Assembly: GCF_009834915.1 (NCBI RefSeq)
Contig: NZ_WVHS01000001.1
Span: 1,240,001-1,304,000, forward strand
Direction: 5' to 3'
Length of the DNA: 64,000 nucleotides
Source: Hufsiella ginkgonis
GTDB lineage: Bacteria > Bacteroidota > Bacteroidia > Sphingobacteriales > Sphingobacteriaceae
Part shown: positions 1 through 7,497 of the stretch, piece after piece
Layout of the letters: each line of letters begins with the position of its first letter
How positions within the stretch are numbered: position 1 is the first letter of the stretch
Program-made: the position numbers and the translations under genes
Notes under the pieces: generated by a model
Databases searched by the model: none
Seen by the model: the letters and a program-made list of their open reading frames with translations, nothing else
Told to the model about the DNA's origin: nothing

Positions 1-1936
1 TGCCGGTAGGTATGCGGTAAAACTGCTCGAATATCCTGGTGAGCTGGTCGCGGTTCATCCCGATACCCTTATCGGCCACCCGGATCAGCAGGTTTTTGCC
101 TGTATTCAGCGTGGTGATGGTAATTTCCGGGTCGTCTTTGCTATACTTAATGGCGTTATCTACCAGGTTAAAGATCACGTTGCTCAGGTGAAGCTCGTCG
201 CCGTTGATCACCGATTTCTGCGCATCGAGGTTGAGTGTCAGCCTGGCATTTTTCTTGTTCAGCTGCAGGCCCATGCTATCGATCACGGCCGACACCAGGT
301 CATTCATTTCCACCGGCTTATGCTCCAGCTTGAGGTCTTCTTTGTCGATCTTGGCGATGTTTAACACCCGCTCTATGTGGTTGCCCAGGCGAACGTTTTC
401 GTCGTAAATAATGCCTGCCAGGCGACTAATGCGGTTGCGGTCCTCGGTAATTTCCGGGTCTCTCAACGCCTCACTGGCGATCATGATGGTGGCCACGGGG
501 GTTTTAAACTCGTGCGTCATGTTGTTGATGAAGTCCGTTTTCATTTCCGAGATCTTCTTCTGCTTCAGGATCGAGTGGATGGTATATCCAAAACAGAACA
601 GCAGCACCAGCAGCAGTGCACCCGAAGAGCCCATCATGGCACTCATCTTCGAAAGGATCACATGGTTTTTATCCGGGAAGGCGATAGTGAGCAGGCCGCC
701 GTCGCCAACAATATCTCCCGGGAAAAGCTTGGTTTGATACGTATTTTGAGGAATATACGGTTCCTTGTTCGATATCTTGGTAAAGATCATGGAATCGCTC
801 TTTGCCGAAGCCACTTTAAAGTTATAAGCGATATTGATGTCGCGGCTTTTCAGCTCCGACCGCAGCAGCGAGTCGAGCAGGTTCTTTTTAACACGTTTGG
901 CCAGCGGAACATTCACATGCTCGAAATCGGCCACCAGCGCCTGGAAAGCGTTGCGGTTACGCTTCTGCTTCACAAAGTTGCTCACGCGCGAAACTTCTTT
1001 GGGACGGTTCTTCTGGTCTTCCTCCAGGATCGGAAGGCTTACCTGCGAGATCCTCGGCTTGGTAAGAAACAGTACCCTTGCCTGGCCATGGTCCATGGCG
1101 ATATATTTGGCGAGCGAGTCCCTGCGGGGACCAACGCGAATGGATTCCCGGGTGATGGCCACGGGTGGCGGAACCACGCGCGTTTCCTGGTAAACCCTGC
1201 CGGTAGCATCTTCTACCTGGAACACATCCATGCGGAAATTTACTTTCACTTCCTCGTCTTCGTTATCCGGCGCCACGTCCATTTGCGAGCTTACCACCGG
1301 GAAACGGCTGCGGATAATACTGTCGGAGATCTTGAATAAGCTATCCGATTTAAATTGCTCATACTGCAGCAACCGGGCATATCGTTCTCCCGAAACGCCG
1401 TTCCTGAAGGTAATGTTCTTCCCCGTCAGCGCGCTGAGGTTTACCCGCGCCGGCATGTTGCGTACCATCGAAACACTTCGCGTACCGGGTTTAATGATCC
1501 CAGATCCCGTTGCCTGGCGCAGGTTACTAAGCCCCAAAAGAATATTGCGGGTGGCCGGCAAAAGATTTCCATAGCCTGTTACACGTACAAGGGTAGTGTC
1601 CGGCGGGTAAATGCGACCCGTTGCCGGCTGTACCGGGTCGCTTACCGGTTCAGCTTTCAGTACGGGCCTGTTCTTAGAGCGTACCACCTGCAAATCCATC
1701 GCTTTGCGGTCGAGCACCATCTGGCGCTCCTGGCGCTCTTTACTGTCGAGGAAGCTAAACACGTCCTGTTTCTCCAGTTTGGTGACCACGTTGGCCAGTG
1801 CGCCCTTCACCGATTGGTTAAAAAGCGCTGTCTGCAGCTGGTATGACTCGCGCATGAAATACACCTGCATAGCCATCACGCCGAGCAGTGCAATACTCAT
1901 TGAGCCAATGATCAGACTGATACTTTTCGTTTTCAT
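1..1936 (-). CDS. Sensor histidine kinase (3' end cut by window edge)
   Basis: This reverse-strand frame stays open from an ATG at 1936 to the window edge, giving 645 residues without a stop. It has an N-terminal membrane segment (about residues 5-27) and a sensor region without a recognisable domain. A second membrane segment lies near 430-450 (GALLLVLLFCFGY). The dimerisation/phosphoacceptor H-box is NNMTHEFKTP with His475, the N-box reads FNLVDNAIKYS, and the G1 box is DKGIGM with Asp622. The remaining ATPase end lies outside the window. It would autophosphorylate on His475 and pass phosphate to a response regulator, which probably lies beyond the left edge. A TATTTTTG box lies 7 nt before the start codon. 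All forward-strand frames here are shadows. Confidence 0.93.
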   Translation of the reverse strand, partial: MKTKSISLIIGSMSIALLGVMAMQVYFMRESYQLQTALFNQSVKGALANVVTKLEKQDVFSFLDSKERQERQMVLDRKAMDLQVVRSKNRPVLKAEPVSDPVQPATGRIYPPDTTLVRVTGYGNLLPATRNILLGLSNLRQATGSGIIKPGTRSVSMVRNMPARVNLSALTGKNITFRNGVSGERYARLLQYEQFKSDSLFKISDSIIRSRFPVVSSQMDVAPDNEDEEVKVNFRMDVFQVEDATGRVYQETRVVPPPVAITRESIRVGPRRDSLAKYIAMDHGQARVLFLTKPRISQVSLPILEEDQKNRPKEVSRVSNFVKQKRNRNAFQALVADFEHVNVPLAKRVKKNLLDSLLRSELKSRDINIAYNFKVASAKSDSMIFTKISNKEPYIPQNTYQTKLFPGDIVGDGGLLTIAFPDKNHVILSKMSAMMGSSGALLLVLLFCFGYTIHSILKQKKISEMKTDFINNMTHEFKTPVATIMIASEALRDPEITEDRNRISRLAGIIYDENVRLGNHIERVLNIAKIDKEDLKLEHKPVEMNDLVSAVIDSMGLQLNKKNARLTLNLDAQKSVINGDELHLSNVIFNLVDNAIKYSKDDPEITITTLNTGKNLLIRVADKGIGMNRDQLTRIFEQFYRIPTG

Positions 1937-1943
1937 CCAGTTA

Positions 1944-1951
1944 CAAAAATA
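1944..1951 (-). promoter_or_regulatory. -7 promoter element of the histidine kinase
   Basis: TATTTTTG matches the Bacteroidota -7 consensus TAnnTTTG and ends 7 nt before the kinase ATG, so the transcript would have almost no leader. I see no convincing -33 TTG at the right distance. Confidence 0.4.
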
Positions 1952-2026
1952 CGTAAGCGCTTAAATGTCAGCAGATGTTTAACACTTTTTAACAATCCGT
2001 TAACATGTGAGGAAAACGGGGGCTTG

Positions 2027-2034
2027 TAATTTTG
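2027..2034 (+). promoter_or_regulatory. -7 promoter-like element upstream of the exported T9SS-type protein
   Basis: TAATTTTG fits TAnnTTTG in the gap between divergent genes and would give a leader of about 45 nt for the gene starting at 2086. No clear -33 TTG is present, so support is modest. Confidence 0.3.
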
Positions 2035-2085
2035 GGTTTAGGTTTGATGTTGGAGGACGTCAAATCGCTAACATAACGAACGAAT

Positions 2086-3000
2086 ATGAAAAAGATCACA
2101 TTATTAGTCGGGGCCGCCATTATGATCCTGTATTCAGGCGCCCACGCACAGCAGAAAAAACCGGTGAATAAGTATATCATCATCGCCAATGGCGACACCA
2201 TCATCAATGGAAAAGATGTGGATAACCTAAGCCTCGAAGAAAAAAAGGCGCTGCTAAAGGATTTCTTCCATGCAGACAACGGCCACATCGAGATCGGCGG
2301 AACGGGGATCATCGTGCAGCGCGACGGCAGAGATACCCTTCTGCTCCGCGGGCTCCGCAACCGGCCATACATTAGCCGGTTAAACCGCGACAGCCTGTTT
2401 TCGCGCTTTAAGGACGACAGCCTGCGCAAACGTATCTACGCTTATATAGATACGATGCGCAACGGCGCGCATGTCAGCGTAATTCGCCCGGGTGATACCG
2501 GCGACCGCATCCCGAACATGATCAGGCCGGGTGATCCGCGCGTTTACGCTTATCGCTCACCCATGCCGCGTGCCAATGACCGAGTAACCGGCGGTTCCCT
2601 GTTCGCACCGGGCGGCAGTAATACACAATCTTTCACTTACCGCAATACGGATAAAAACGGGTATAGTACTTCTGTAAATTTCCGTATCGGCGAAGCCCGG
2701 AAAGAACTGGCAGACAAGATCACCGGCAGTACAACGGCCAATACCACGCTCGATGTAACCGATCTTACGCTGTTCCCTAACTTTTCTTCGGGGAAGATCA
2801 CCCTGTCTTTTACCCTTTCGGGGAAGGGCGCAACCGAGGTAAAACTGCTCGATACCGACCTCCAGCCTGTTTATACGGATAAGCTGGCTTCGTTTACCGG
2901 AACTTACGCAAAACAGGTAAACATGCCCAAAAACGGCTTGTATTATCTTGCGGTAAACCAGGGAGGAAAATGGTTTGTGAAAAGGGTAGTGAAGGAGTAG
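2086..3000 (+). CDS. Exported protein with T9SS-type C-terminal sorting domain
   Basis: This is a 304-residue protein with a clear signal peptide (residues 1-21, cut after AHA). The middle region is charged and rich in Asp and Arg, with no family I recognise. The last ~79 residues (from 226) begin LTLFPNFSSGKITLSF and end GLYYLAVNQGGKWFVKR. That pattern resembles the type A C-terminal domain used by the type IX secretion system (FPNPxxG... GxYxl.v..g). The expected path is Sec export followed by T9SS-dependent translocation and surface anchoring. The Asn-Phe in place of the usual Asn-Pro is a small deviation. It is divergent from the histidine kinase and may be one of its targets, but that is inference from position only. 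Confidence 0.8.
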   Translation: MKKITLLVGAAIMILYSGAHAQQKKPVNKYIIIANGDTIINGKDVDNLSLEEKKALLKDFFHADNGHIEIGGTGIIVQRDGRDTLLLRGLRNRPYISRLNRDSLFSRFKDDSLRKRIYAYIDTMRNGAHVSVIRPGDTGDRIPNMIRPGDPRVYAYRSPMPRANDRVTGGSLFAPGGSNTQSFTYRNTDKNGYSTSVNFRIGEARKELADKITGSTTANTTLDVTDLTLFPNFSSGKITLSFTLSGKGATEVKLLDTDLQPVYTDKLASFTGTYAKQVNMPKNGLYYLAVNQGGKWFVKRVVKE

Positions 3001-3089
3001 TCAGTTGTCAGTAGCCAGTGATCAGTTCCTGTCCCCGCGCTTAAACGTTTCGCAGGAACTGACAACTGATCACTGGCTACTGACAACTG
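3001..3089. repeat. Palindromic heptad repeat, copy 1
   Basis: The left arm (3002-3031) is built of 7-bp units CAGTTGT, CAGTAGC, CAGTGAT, CAGTTCC. The right arm (3053-3089) is its reverse complement with one extra unit. The 21-nt centre contains CCCGCGC. It fills the whole gap between two convergent genes, so the transcript could fold into a strong hairpin that stops transcription from both sides. Seven related copies occur elsewhere in the window. Confidence 0.85.
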
Positions 3090-3455
3090 TTAAAACGGCA
3101 AATCGTCGTCTTCACCCGGGGCGGCGCTAATGTCTACCGGGGCGGCATATTCTGGTTGTGAAGCCGGGGCGGCTCCGCTCAGCACATTGATGCGCCAAAC
3201 CACCAGGGTGTTAAAGTAGGAGGTTTTTCCGTTCCGGTCGGTCCATGGGCGGCCGCGAAGGTTAAAAAACACTTCAACCTGGTCGCCTACTTTTAACGGG
3301 TCGAACAGGTTCACTTTATCCTGGAGTGCTTCAAATTTGATGAATTCAGGATATTGCGGGTTCTCCGCATATTCTATGATCAGTTCTCTTTTTTTAAATG
3401 TCTCGCTTACATTGGCAACTGCCGCTATCTCGTGTACTTTTCCTTTTAGTTCCAT
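3090..3455 (-). CDS. DUF3127 domain protein
   Basis: This 121-residue protein matches the Bacteroidota DUF3127 family, which has an OB-fold-like sequence. Typical features are an N-terminal MELKGKVHEI strand, the segment KVGDQVEVFFNLRGRPW (about 75-91), a FNTLVVWRI strand and an acidic tail ending DDDLPF. The acidic DDDLPF tail resembles the protein-interaction tail of SSB. A single-stranded DNA-binding role is plausible but is inference. ATG start at 3455. It stands alone, convergent with the exported protein across repeat copy 1. Confidence 0.88.
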   Translation of the reverse strand: MELKGKVHEIAAVANVSETFKKRELIIEYAENPQYPEFIKFEALQDKVNLFDPLKVGDQVEVFFNLRGRPWTDRNGKTSYFNTLVVWRINVLSGAAPASQPEYAAPVDISAAPGEDDDLPF

Positions 3456-3515
3456 GGCTGTATCGGTTTAAAAATCAAATCTCCCAAATTTTATTGATTA
3501 ACTTCGCACATTCTT

Positions 3516-4682
3516 ATGCAAGTTTTCCACAACAAGAGCAAAATCATCCTGACCTGTAACAAACGTTTATCCGCCTACCTGGCGGAGGAAGTGACGGCGC
3601 TCGGGTTTGAAATAAAACGCAGTTTCGGCACCGGCCTGGAGCTGGAAGGTACCGTAACAGATACCATTCCGCTAAACCTTAACTTACGGTGTGCCAGCCA
3701 GATACTGTACTCTATCAAGAGTTTTACGGCCGAAAACCCGGCCCGTTTATACAAGGAGCTGATGGAGATCCCATGGGAAGAGCTGATCGATGTGAACGGC
3801 TATTTTTCGGTCACTTCCAATGTGGATAACGAGACGATCACCACCCCGTTGTTTGCCAATGTAAAAGTGAAGGATGCCATTGCCGACCGGTTTAAGGAAA
3901 AGAAAGGGATCCGCCCGAACAGCGGCCCCGACCAGAATAAAACCGTGATCCACCTGTACTGGAAAGACGACTTTGCCGAAATATTTCTCGATACCTCCGG
4001 TGAGACGCTCGCCAAACATGGCTACCGGAAAATTCCCGGGAAGGCGCCCATGCTGGAAGCCCTGGCAGCTTCCACTATTATGGCAAGCCGATGGGACCGC
4101 AACTCGCCATTCGTAAACCCGATGTGCGGGTCGGGTACGCTGGCCATCGAAGCCGCGCTGCTGGCCACCAACCGGGCGCCCGGGCTTTACCGCATGAACT
4201 ATGCGTTTATGCACATCATCGGTTATGAAGAACAGGCCTTTTTTACCGAACGCCGCAAGCTGAAAGACCAGGTACTTAAAACCGCGGCGGTAAAGATCGT
4301 TGCCAGCGACCTTTCTGAAGACGCCGTGGAGGTGGCACGCAGGAATGCCAAAACCGCCGGCGTAGACCAGCTGATCGACTTCCAGGTCTGCGACTTTGCA
4401 GATACCATCGTACCCGAAGAAAGCGGTACGATCTTTTTTAACCCCGAATACGGCGAGCGCTTAGGCGTACACACCAAGCTGGAGGCCACTTATAAACGCA
4501 TGGGCGATTTTATGAAGCAAAGCTGCAAAGGATATAACGGGTACATTTTTACGGGCAATCCCGACCTGGCTAAAAAGATCGGGCTGAAGGCATCGAGAAA
4601 GATCGAATTTTATAATGGTAAGCTCGACTGCCGGTTACTGGAATACGAATTGTATGATGGAACAAGAAGACCTATAGAATGA
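3516..4682 (+). CDS. THUMP-domain class I SAM-dependent RNA methyltransferase (RlmL/YpsC-like)
   Basis: A 388-residue protein of the THUMP plus methyltransferase family that makes N2-methylguanosine in 23S rRNA (RlmL N-terminal half, YpsC type). The THUMP region covers roughly residues 45-160. The SAM-binding motif NPMCGSGTLAIEAA begins near 201. The catalytic motif is NPEYGER at 309-315, where most relatives have NPPYG. Substrate specificity cannot be read from the sequence. Its stop codon overlaps an ATG (ATGA at 4679) that opens a short reading frame, suggesting translational coupling to what follows. Confidence 0.9.
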   Translation: MQVFHNKSKIILTCNKRLSAYLAEEVTALGFEIKRSFGTGLELEGTVTDTIPLNLNLRCASQILYSIKSFTAENPARLYKELMEIPWEELIDVNGYFSVTSNVDNETITTPLFANVKVKDAIADRFKEKKGIRPNSGPDQNKTVIHLYWKDDFAEIFLDTSGETLAKHGYRKIPGKAPMLEALAASTIMASRWDRNSPFVNPMCGSGTLAIEAALLATNRAPGLYRMNYAFMHIIGYEEQAFFTERRKLKDQVLKTAAVKIVASDLSEDAVEVARRNAKTAGVDQLIDFQVCDFADTIVPEESGTIFFNPEYGERLGVHTKLEATYKRMGDFMKQSCKGYNGYIFTGNPDLAKKIGLKASRKIEFYNGKLDCRLLEYELYDGTRRPIE

Positions 4683-4798
4683 AACTCCTCCTTACTCTCA
4701 TCTGTTTTGTGCTGACCGGCTTTACCGCTACCCCTGGAGGCCGTAGTGCTCCCAACCATGTACTGCTTATATTACCAAAAACATCGGTTACCAATTGA
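4679..4798 (+). CDS. Small ORF with signal-peptide-like start, ATGA-coupled (possible gene remnant)
   Basis: A 39-codon frame opens at an ATG overlapping the methyltransferase stop and ends 10 nt before the HD-protein start. It begins MKLLLTLICFVLTGFTA, a typical signal peptide or membrane segment, followed by about 20 ordinary residues. The coupled start and clean hydrophobic leader argue that it is, or was, translated. The abrupt end suggests a truncated exported protein as readily as a real small membrane peptide. No family recognised. Confidence 0.35.
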   Translation: MKLLLTLICFVLTGFTATPGGRSAPNHVLLILPKTSVTN

Positions 4799-4808
4799 GA
4801 TAATACGC

Positions 4809-5453
4809 ATGGACCTTATCTCACAGACTATTTCTTTCGTAAAAAGCAGCCTTAAAAACGCCGAATCCGGCCATGACTGGTGGCACATAGAACGTGTATG
4901 GAAAAACGCCAGGCTCATCGCGCAAAGCGAAAATGTAAACCTGGTAGTTGTTGAGCTTGCCGCTTTACTGCATGATATCGCCGACAGCAAATTCCACGAC
5001 GGCGACGAGGAGATCGGCCCGGAAACCGCGGGGAAGTTTCTCCGCTCTATCGGCGTCGAAGCCGAAACGATTACGCATGTGCAGCAGATCATCCGCCACA
5101 TGTCGTTCAAAGCAAGTTTCGGCGAACGCCTCTTTAGTTCTAAAGAGATGGAGGTAGTACAGGACGCTGACCGTTTAGATGCCATCGGCGCCATCGGAAT
5201 TGCCCGTGCCTTTACGTATGGCGGCTATAAAAACCGGGAGCTCTACGATCCCGGGATGCCCCCCAACCTGGATATGACCAGGGAGCAATACAAGCACAAC
5301 GCCGCTCCTACCATCAATCATTTTTATGAGAAGCTCCTGTTGCTGAAAGACAAAATGAATACACCGGCCGGCCGCAAAATTGCAGCGTCCCGGCATCAAT
5401 TTATGTTAACGTACCTGGAACAGTTTTACGCAGAGTGGAACGGTGAGGTTTAA
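4809..5453 (+). CDS. HD-domain phosphohydrolase
   Basis: A 214-residue protein of the HD superfamily (YedJ-like). The metal ligands are visible: His26 in HDWWHIERV, the HD pair His55-Asp56 in LLHDIADS, and a later Asp in QDADRLDAIG. The family hydrolyses phosphate mono- or diesters, often of nucleotides; the substrate here is unknown. I chose the ATG at 4809 (MDLISQT) because the frame upstream starts with a GTG inside the small ORF and has no family similarity. It is convergent with the anti-sigma gene, and the two stop regions overlap by 4 nt. Confidence 0.88.
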   Translation: MDLISQTISFVKSSLKNAESGHDWWHIERVWKNARLIAQSENVNLVVVELAALLHDIADSKFHDGDEEIGPETAGKFLRSIGVEAETITHVQQIIRHMSFKASFGERLFSSKEMEVVQDADRLDAIGAIGIARAFTYGGYKNRELYDPGMPPNLDMTREQYKHNAAPTINHFYEKLLLLKDKMNTPAGRKIAASRHQFMLTYLEQFYAEWNGEV

Positions 5454-6832
5454 AACTTAACGGTAACCGTTACGGTTTCGGGCTTGCCAGACCCTGCGGG
5501 GTTCCAGCGCGGACCTTCTTTGATAAGCCGGATGGCTTCGGCATTGCAGGCGTCCGTTAACCCGCGAATGATCTTGAAGCCGCTTAAGTCGCCATTGTTT
5601 CCTACCAGGAATTCCACACGTACGTTTCCGGTAACCCGATCCTGCCCGGCGGGTTTACGGAGGTTCTCGCGGAGGTATTTTTCGTAGGACGCCCCGCCAG
5701 GCGCCGGTGCAGCAGGCCCGGAGATCCCGGATATGCTGCCTGTCATTTCCTGCTTTTTCTGTGTTCCGAATCCCACAGCTACCTCCGAAAGCGATCTGGG
5801 ATCCGCCTTTAATTTCACATCCACCGGTTTGCCCGGTTCGGCGTTCACCTCGTCACTTTCATAACCTATATACGAAATCCGGAGCTTCGCTTTAGTGACG
5901 CCATTGATGGAGAATTCGCCCGAAGAATTGGTGGTTACTCCCCGGTTGGTCCCTTGCACCCGTACAGAAACACCGGGAAGCGGTAAGCCGTCGCCGGCGT
6001 CTACTATCCGGCCAAAAATCCCGCCACCGTCTATCATCACGCCTGCAACCCTGCCCTTAAGCGCCTGGTTTAGCACCGGCTCCTGTTTTTTGGCGAGCAG
6101 GGATTCGGCCAATGCCAGCCTATCGGCTTCTGTGGTATCTTTTTTTAAGGGAGGAGCCATCGCCGGCGATTGCGTGATGGCAAAATCGGCCATACCTTCC
6201 GGGGATTTCGTTTCAGCTTTCTTTTCTGCGAGCTTATTGACGCTTTCTGGTGAGCTTGTCCCGAACGCCACTACCGCATTTTCGGTCTCCGTGCTTGCCG
6301 CAATTACCGGTTGTGGCTTTGGCGCGCGTGCTTTTAGCCTGGCAAACGCCGCCTTTCTTCCAGGCGCCGCATTGCCGTTAACCGTACCGGCAGCAGTAAC
6401 CGGCTCTGTTACCGAAACATGGTCGGGCGCTGCCGGAAGTGGCGTTATTACCGCTGCCGGCGCTTTAGCCATCCCGCTGCCCGTCTTTTGGGTTGCCGCC
6501 ATATTATTTGCCGGCGGTTGAGACCGCATCCAGAAAAGAATACCTACCGTGATAAACATCAGGCCCGCGGCGGCGGCGATGCTCAGGCGCTGCCAGCTAA
6601 AGAAAAATACGTTCTTCTCTTCCTGCTGCGCAGCGATCCTTTCTTCCAACTGTCGCTGAAGGATGCTTAGCTGGTGGTCTATCTTTTTGTTCGCGAAGCT
6701 ATAGCCCTCTATGGCATCGGCCAGGAACGGATCGTCCAGCGCCTCCCGCTCAAGCGCATGCATTTGCTTCGCATCGAGTTTGCCCTCAAGATACTGCTGA
6801 ATTAAAATTGTATTTATCCCTTTATTCTCCAC
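5450..6832 (-). CDS. Anti-sigma-like membrane protein with carboxypeptidase-like and TonB C-terminal domains
   Basis: A 460-residue protein. Residues 1-75 are a cytoplasmic helical part like Bacteroidota anti-sigma factors, with one membrane segment at about 83-102. A long Ala/Pro/Thr-rich periplasmic linker follows. Next comes a carboxypeptidase-regulatory-like beta-sandwich (GRIVDAGDGLPLPGVSV to about 345) and then a stretch LSEVAVGFGTQKKQEMTG that mirrors the SusC TonB-box junction. The last ~85 residues are a TonB C-terminal domain (GNVRVEFLVGNNGDLSGF). The start is GTG at 6832, overlapping the sigma-factor stop by 11 nt. The likely role is to hold the ECF factor and sense or energise an outer-membrane partner; the TonB end could itself contact receptors. 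The combination is unusual (see findings). Confidence 0.85.
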   Translation of the reverse strand: MENKGINTILIQQYLEGKLDAKQMHALEREALDDPFLADAIEGYSFANKKIDHQLSILQRQLEERIAAQQEEKNVFFFSWQRLSIAAAAGLMFITVGILFWMRSQPPANNMAATQKTGSGMAKAPAAVITPLPAAPDHVSVTEPVTAAGTVNGNAAPGRKAAFARLKARAPKPQPVIAASTETENAVVAFGTSSPESVNKLAEKKAETKSPEGMADFAITQSPAMAPPLKKDTTEADRLALAESLLAKKQEPVLNQALKGRVAGVMIDGGGIFGRIVDAGDGLPLPGVSVRVQGTNRGVTTNSSGEFSINGVTKAKLRISYIGYESDEVNAEPGKPVDVKLKADPRSLSEVAVGFGTQKKQEMTGSISGISGPAAPAPGGASYEKYLRENLRKPAGQDRVTGNVRVEFLVGNNGDLSGFKIIRGLTDACNAEAIRLIKEGPRWNPAGSGKPETVTVTVKF

Positions 6833-7400
6833 TGTTCTTCTCCATACAAATTTTAAGGTTCCGTTTACCGTTTTGAATATAGCTCTTCACCTTGTTCATA
6901 TCAAAACCGGTTATTCCGGCCACTTCTTTATAACATTTCTGCTCCAGGTAAAACAACCTGATGGTGAGCTTCTGTTCCTGGGGCAGCGTTTCTATACACT
7001 TTTCCATCTGCGATAACTGCTGCTCGCGCCCCGGATCTATATCATGATGCAAAAATGCATCATTTTCCATAGAATGTTCGTCTAATGAGGAAGTTGGATG
7101 CTTTTCCGACTGCCGGAGCGCCATCAAACAATGATTACGGGCCAGTGTATACAGCCAGCTTTTAAAATTGGATACTTCATGTACGCGCAGTTTGTTTACC
7201 AACTGTTCGAAAATCTGCATCACTGCATCCTTACTTTCCTCTTCGTCTTTAAAATATTTGAGGCACAGGCCATATACCAGCGGCATATACTTCTCATACA
7301 GCGCACCCAGTAACTTCAGGTCGCCGGTACGACGGTACTCTGCCAGCATCCATGGCTCGTCTCTTTGCTGTTTATCGGGCGTATTCTTAATAAATTTCAA
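6822..7400 (-). CDS. ECF-type RNA polymerase sigma factor
   Basis: A sigma-70 family factor of about 192 residues. Region 2 is visible in YMPLVYGLCLKYFKDEEES and SNFKSWLYTLARNHCL, and region 4 in LPQEQKLTIRLFYLEQKCYKEVA followed by a helix-turn-helix. The open frame extends to a TTG at 7430, but a -7-like box (TATACTTG, 7435-7428) sits there. I therefore prefer the TTG at 7400 (MKFIKNTPDK); the first ATG is at 7349. Its stop overlaps the anti-sigma start, so the two are translationally coupled. The divergent VWA gene is a candidate regulon member, which is inference. Confidence 0.88.
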   Translation of the reverse strand: MKFIKNTPDKQQRDEPWMLAEYRRTGDLKLLGALYEKYMPLVYGLCLKYFKDEEESKDAVMQIFEQLVNKLRVHEVSNFKSWLYTLARNHCLMALRQSEKHPTSSLDEHSMENDAFLHHDIDPGREQQLSQMEKCIETLPQEQKLTIRLFYLEQKCYKEVAGITGFDMNKVKSYIQNGKRNLKICMEKNSGE

Positions 7401-7497
7401 TGCGGCGGCTGTCCAGTAATCACAAATCAAGTATAAATAATTTATCCGGATTTATGGAAATCACAGAACAGCCACATCCGATAAGAAACGAAGAACT

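Noticed and set aside
377-1339. A 320-codon forward frame inside the first 2 kb
   Set aside because: It is antisense to a histidine kinase with intact H, N and G1 boxes; its product has no recognisable domain.
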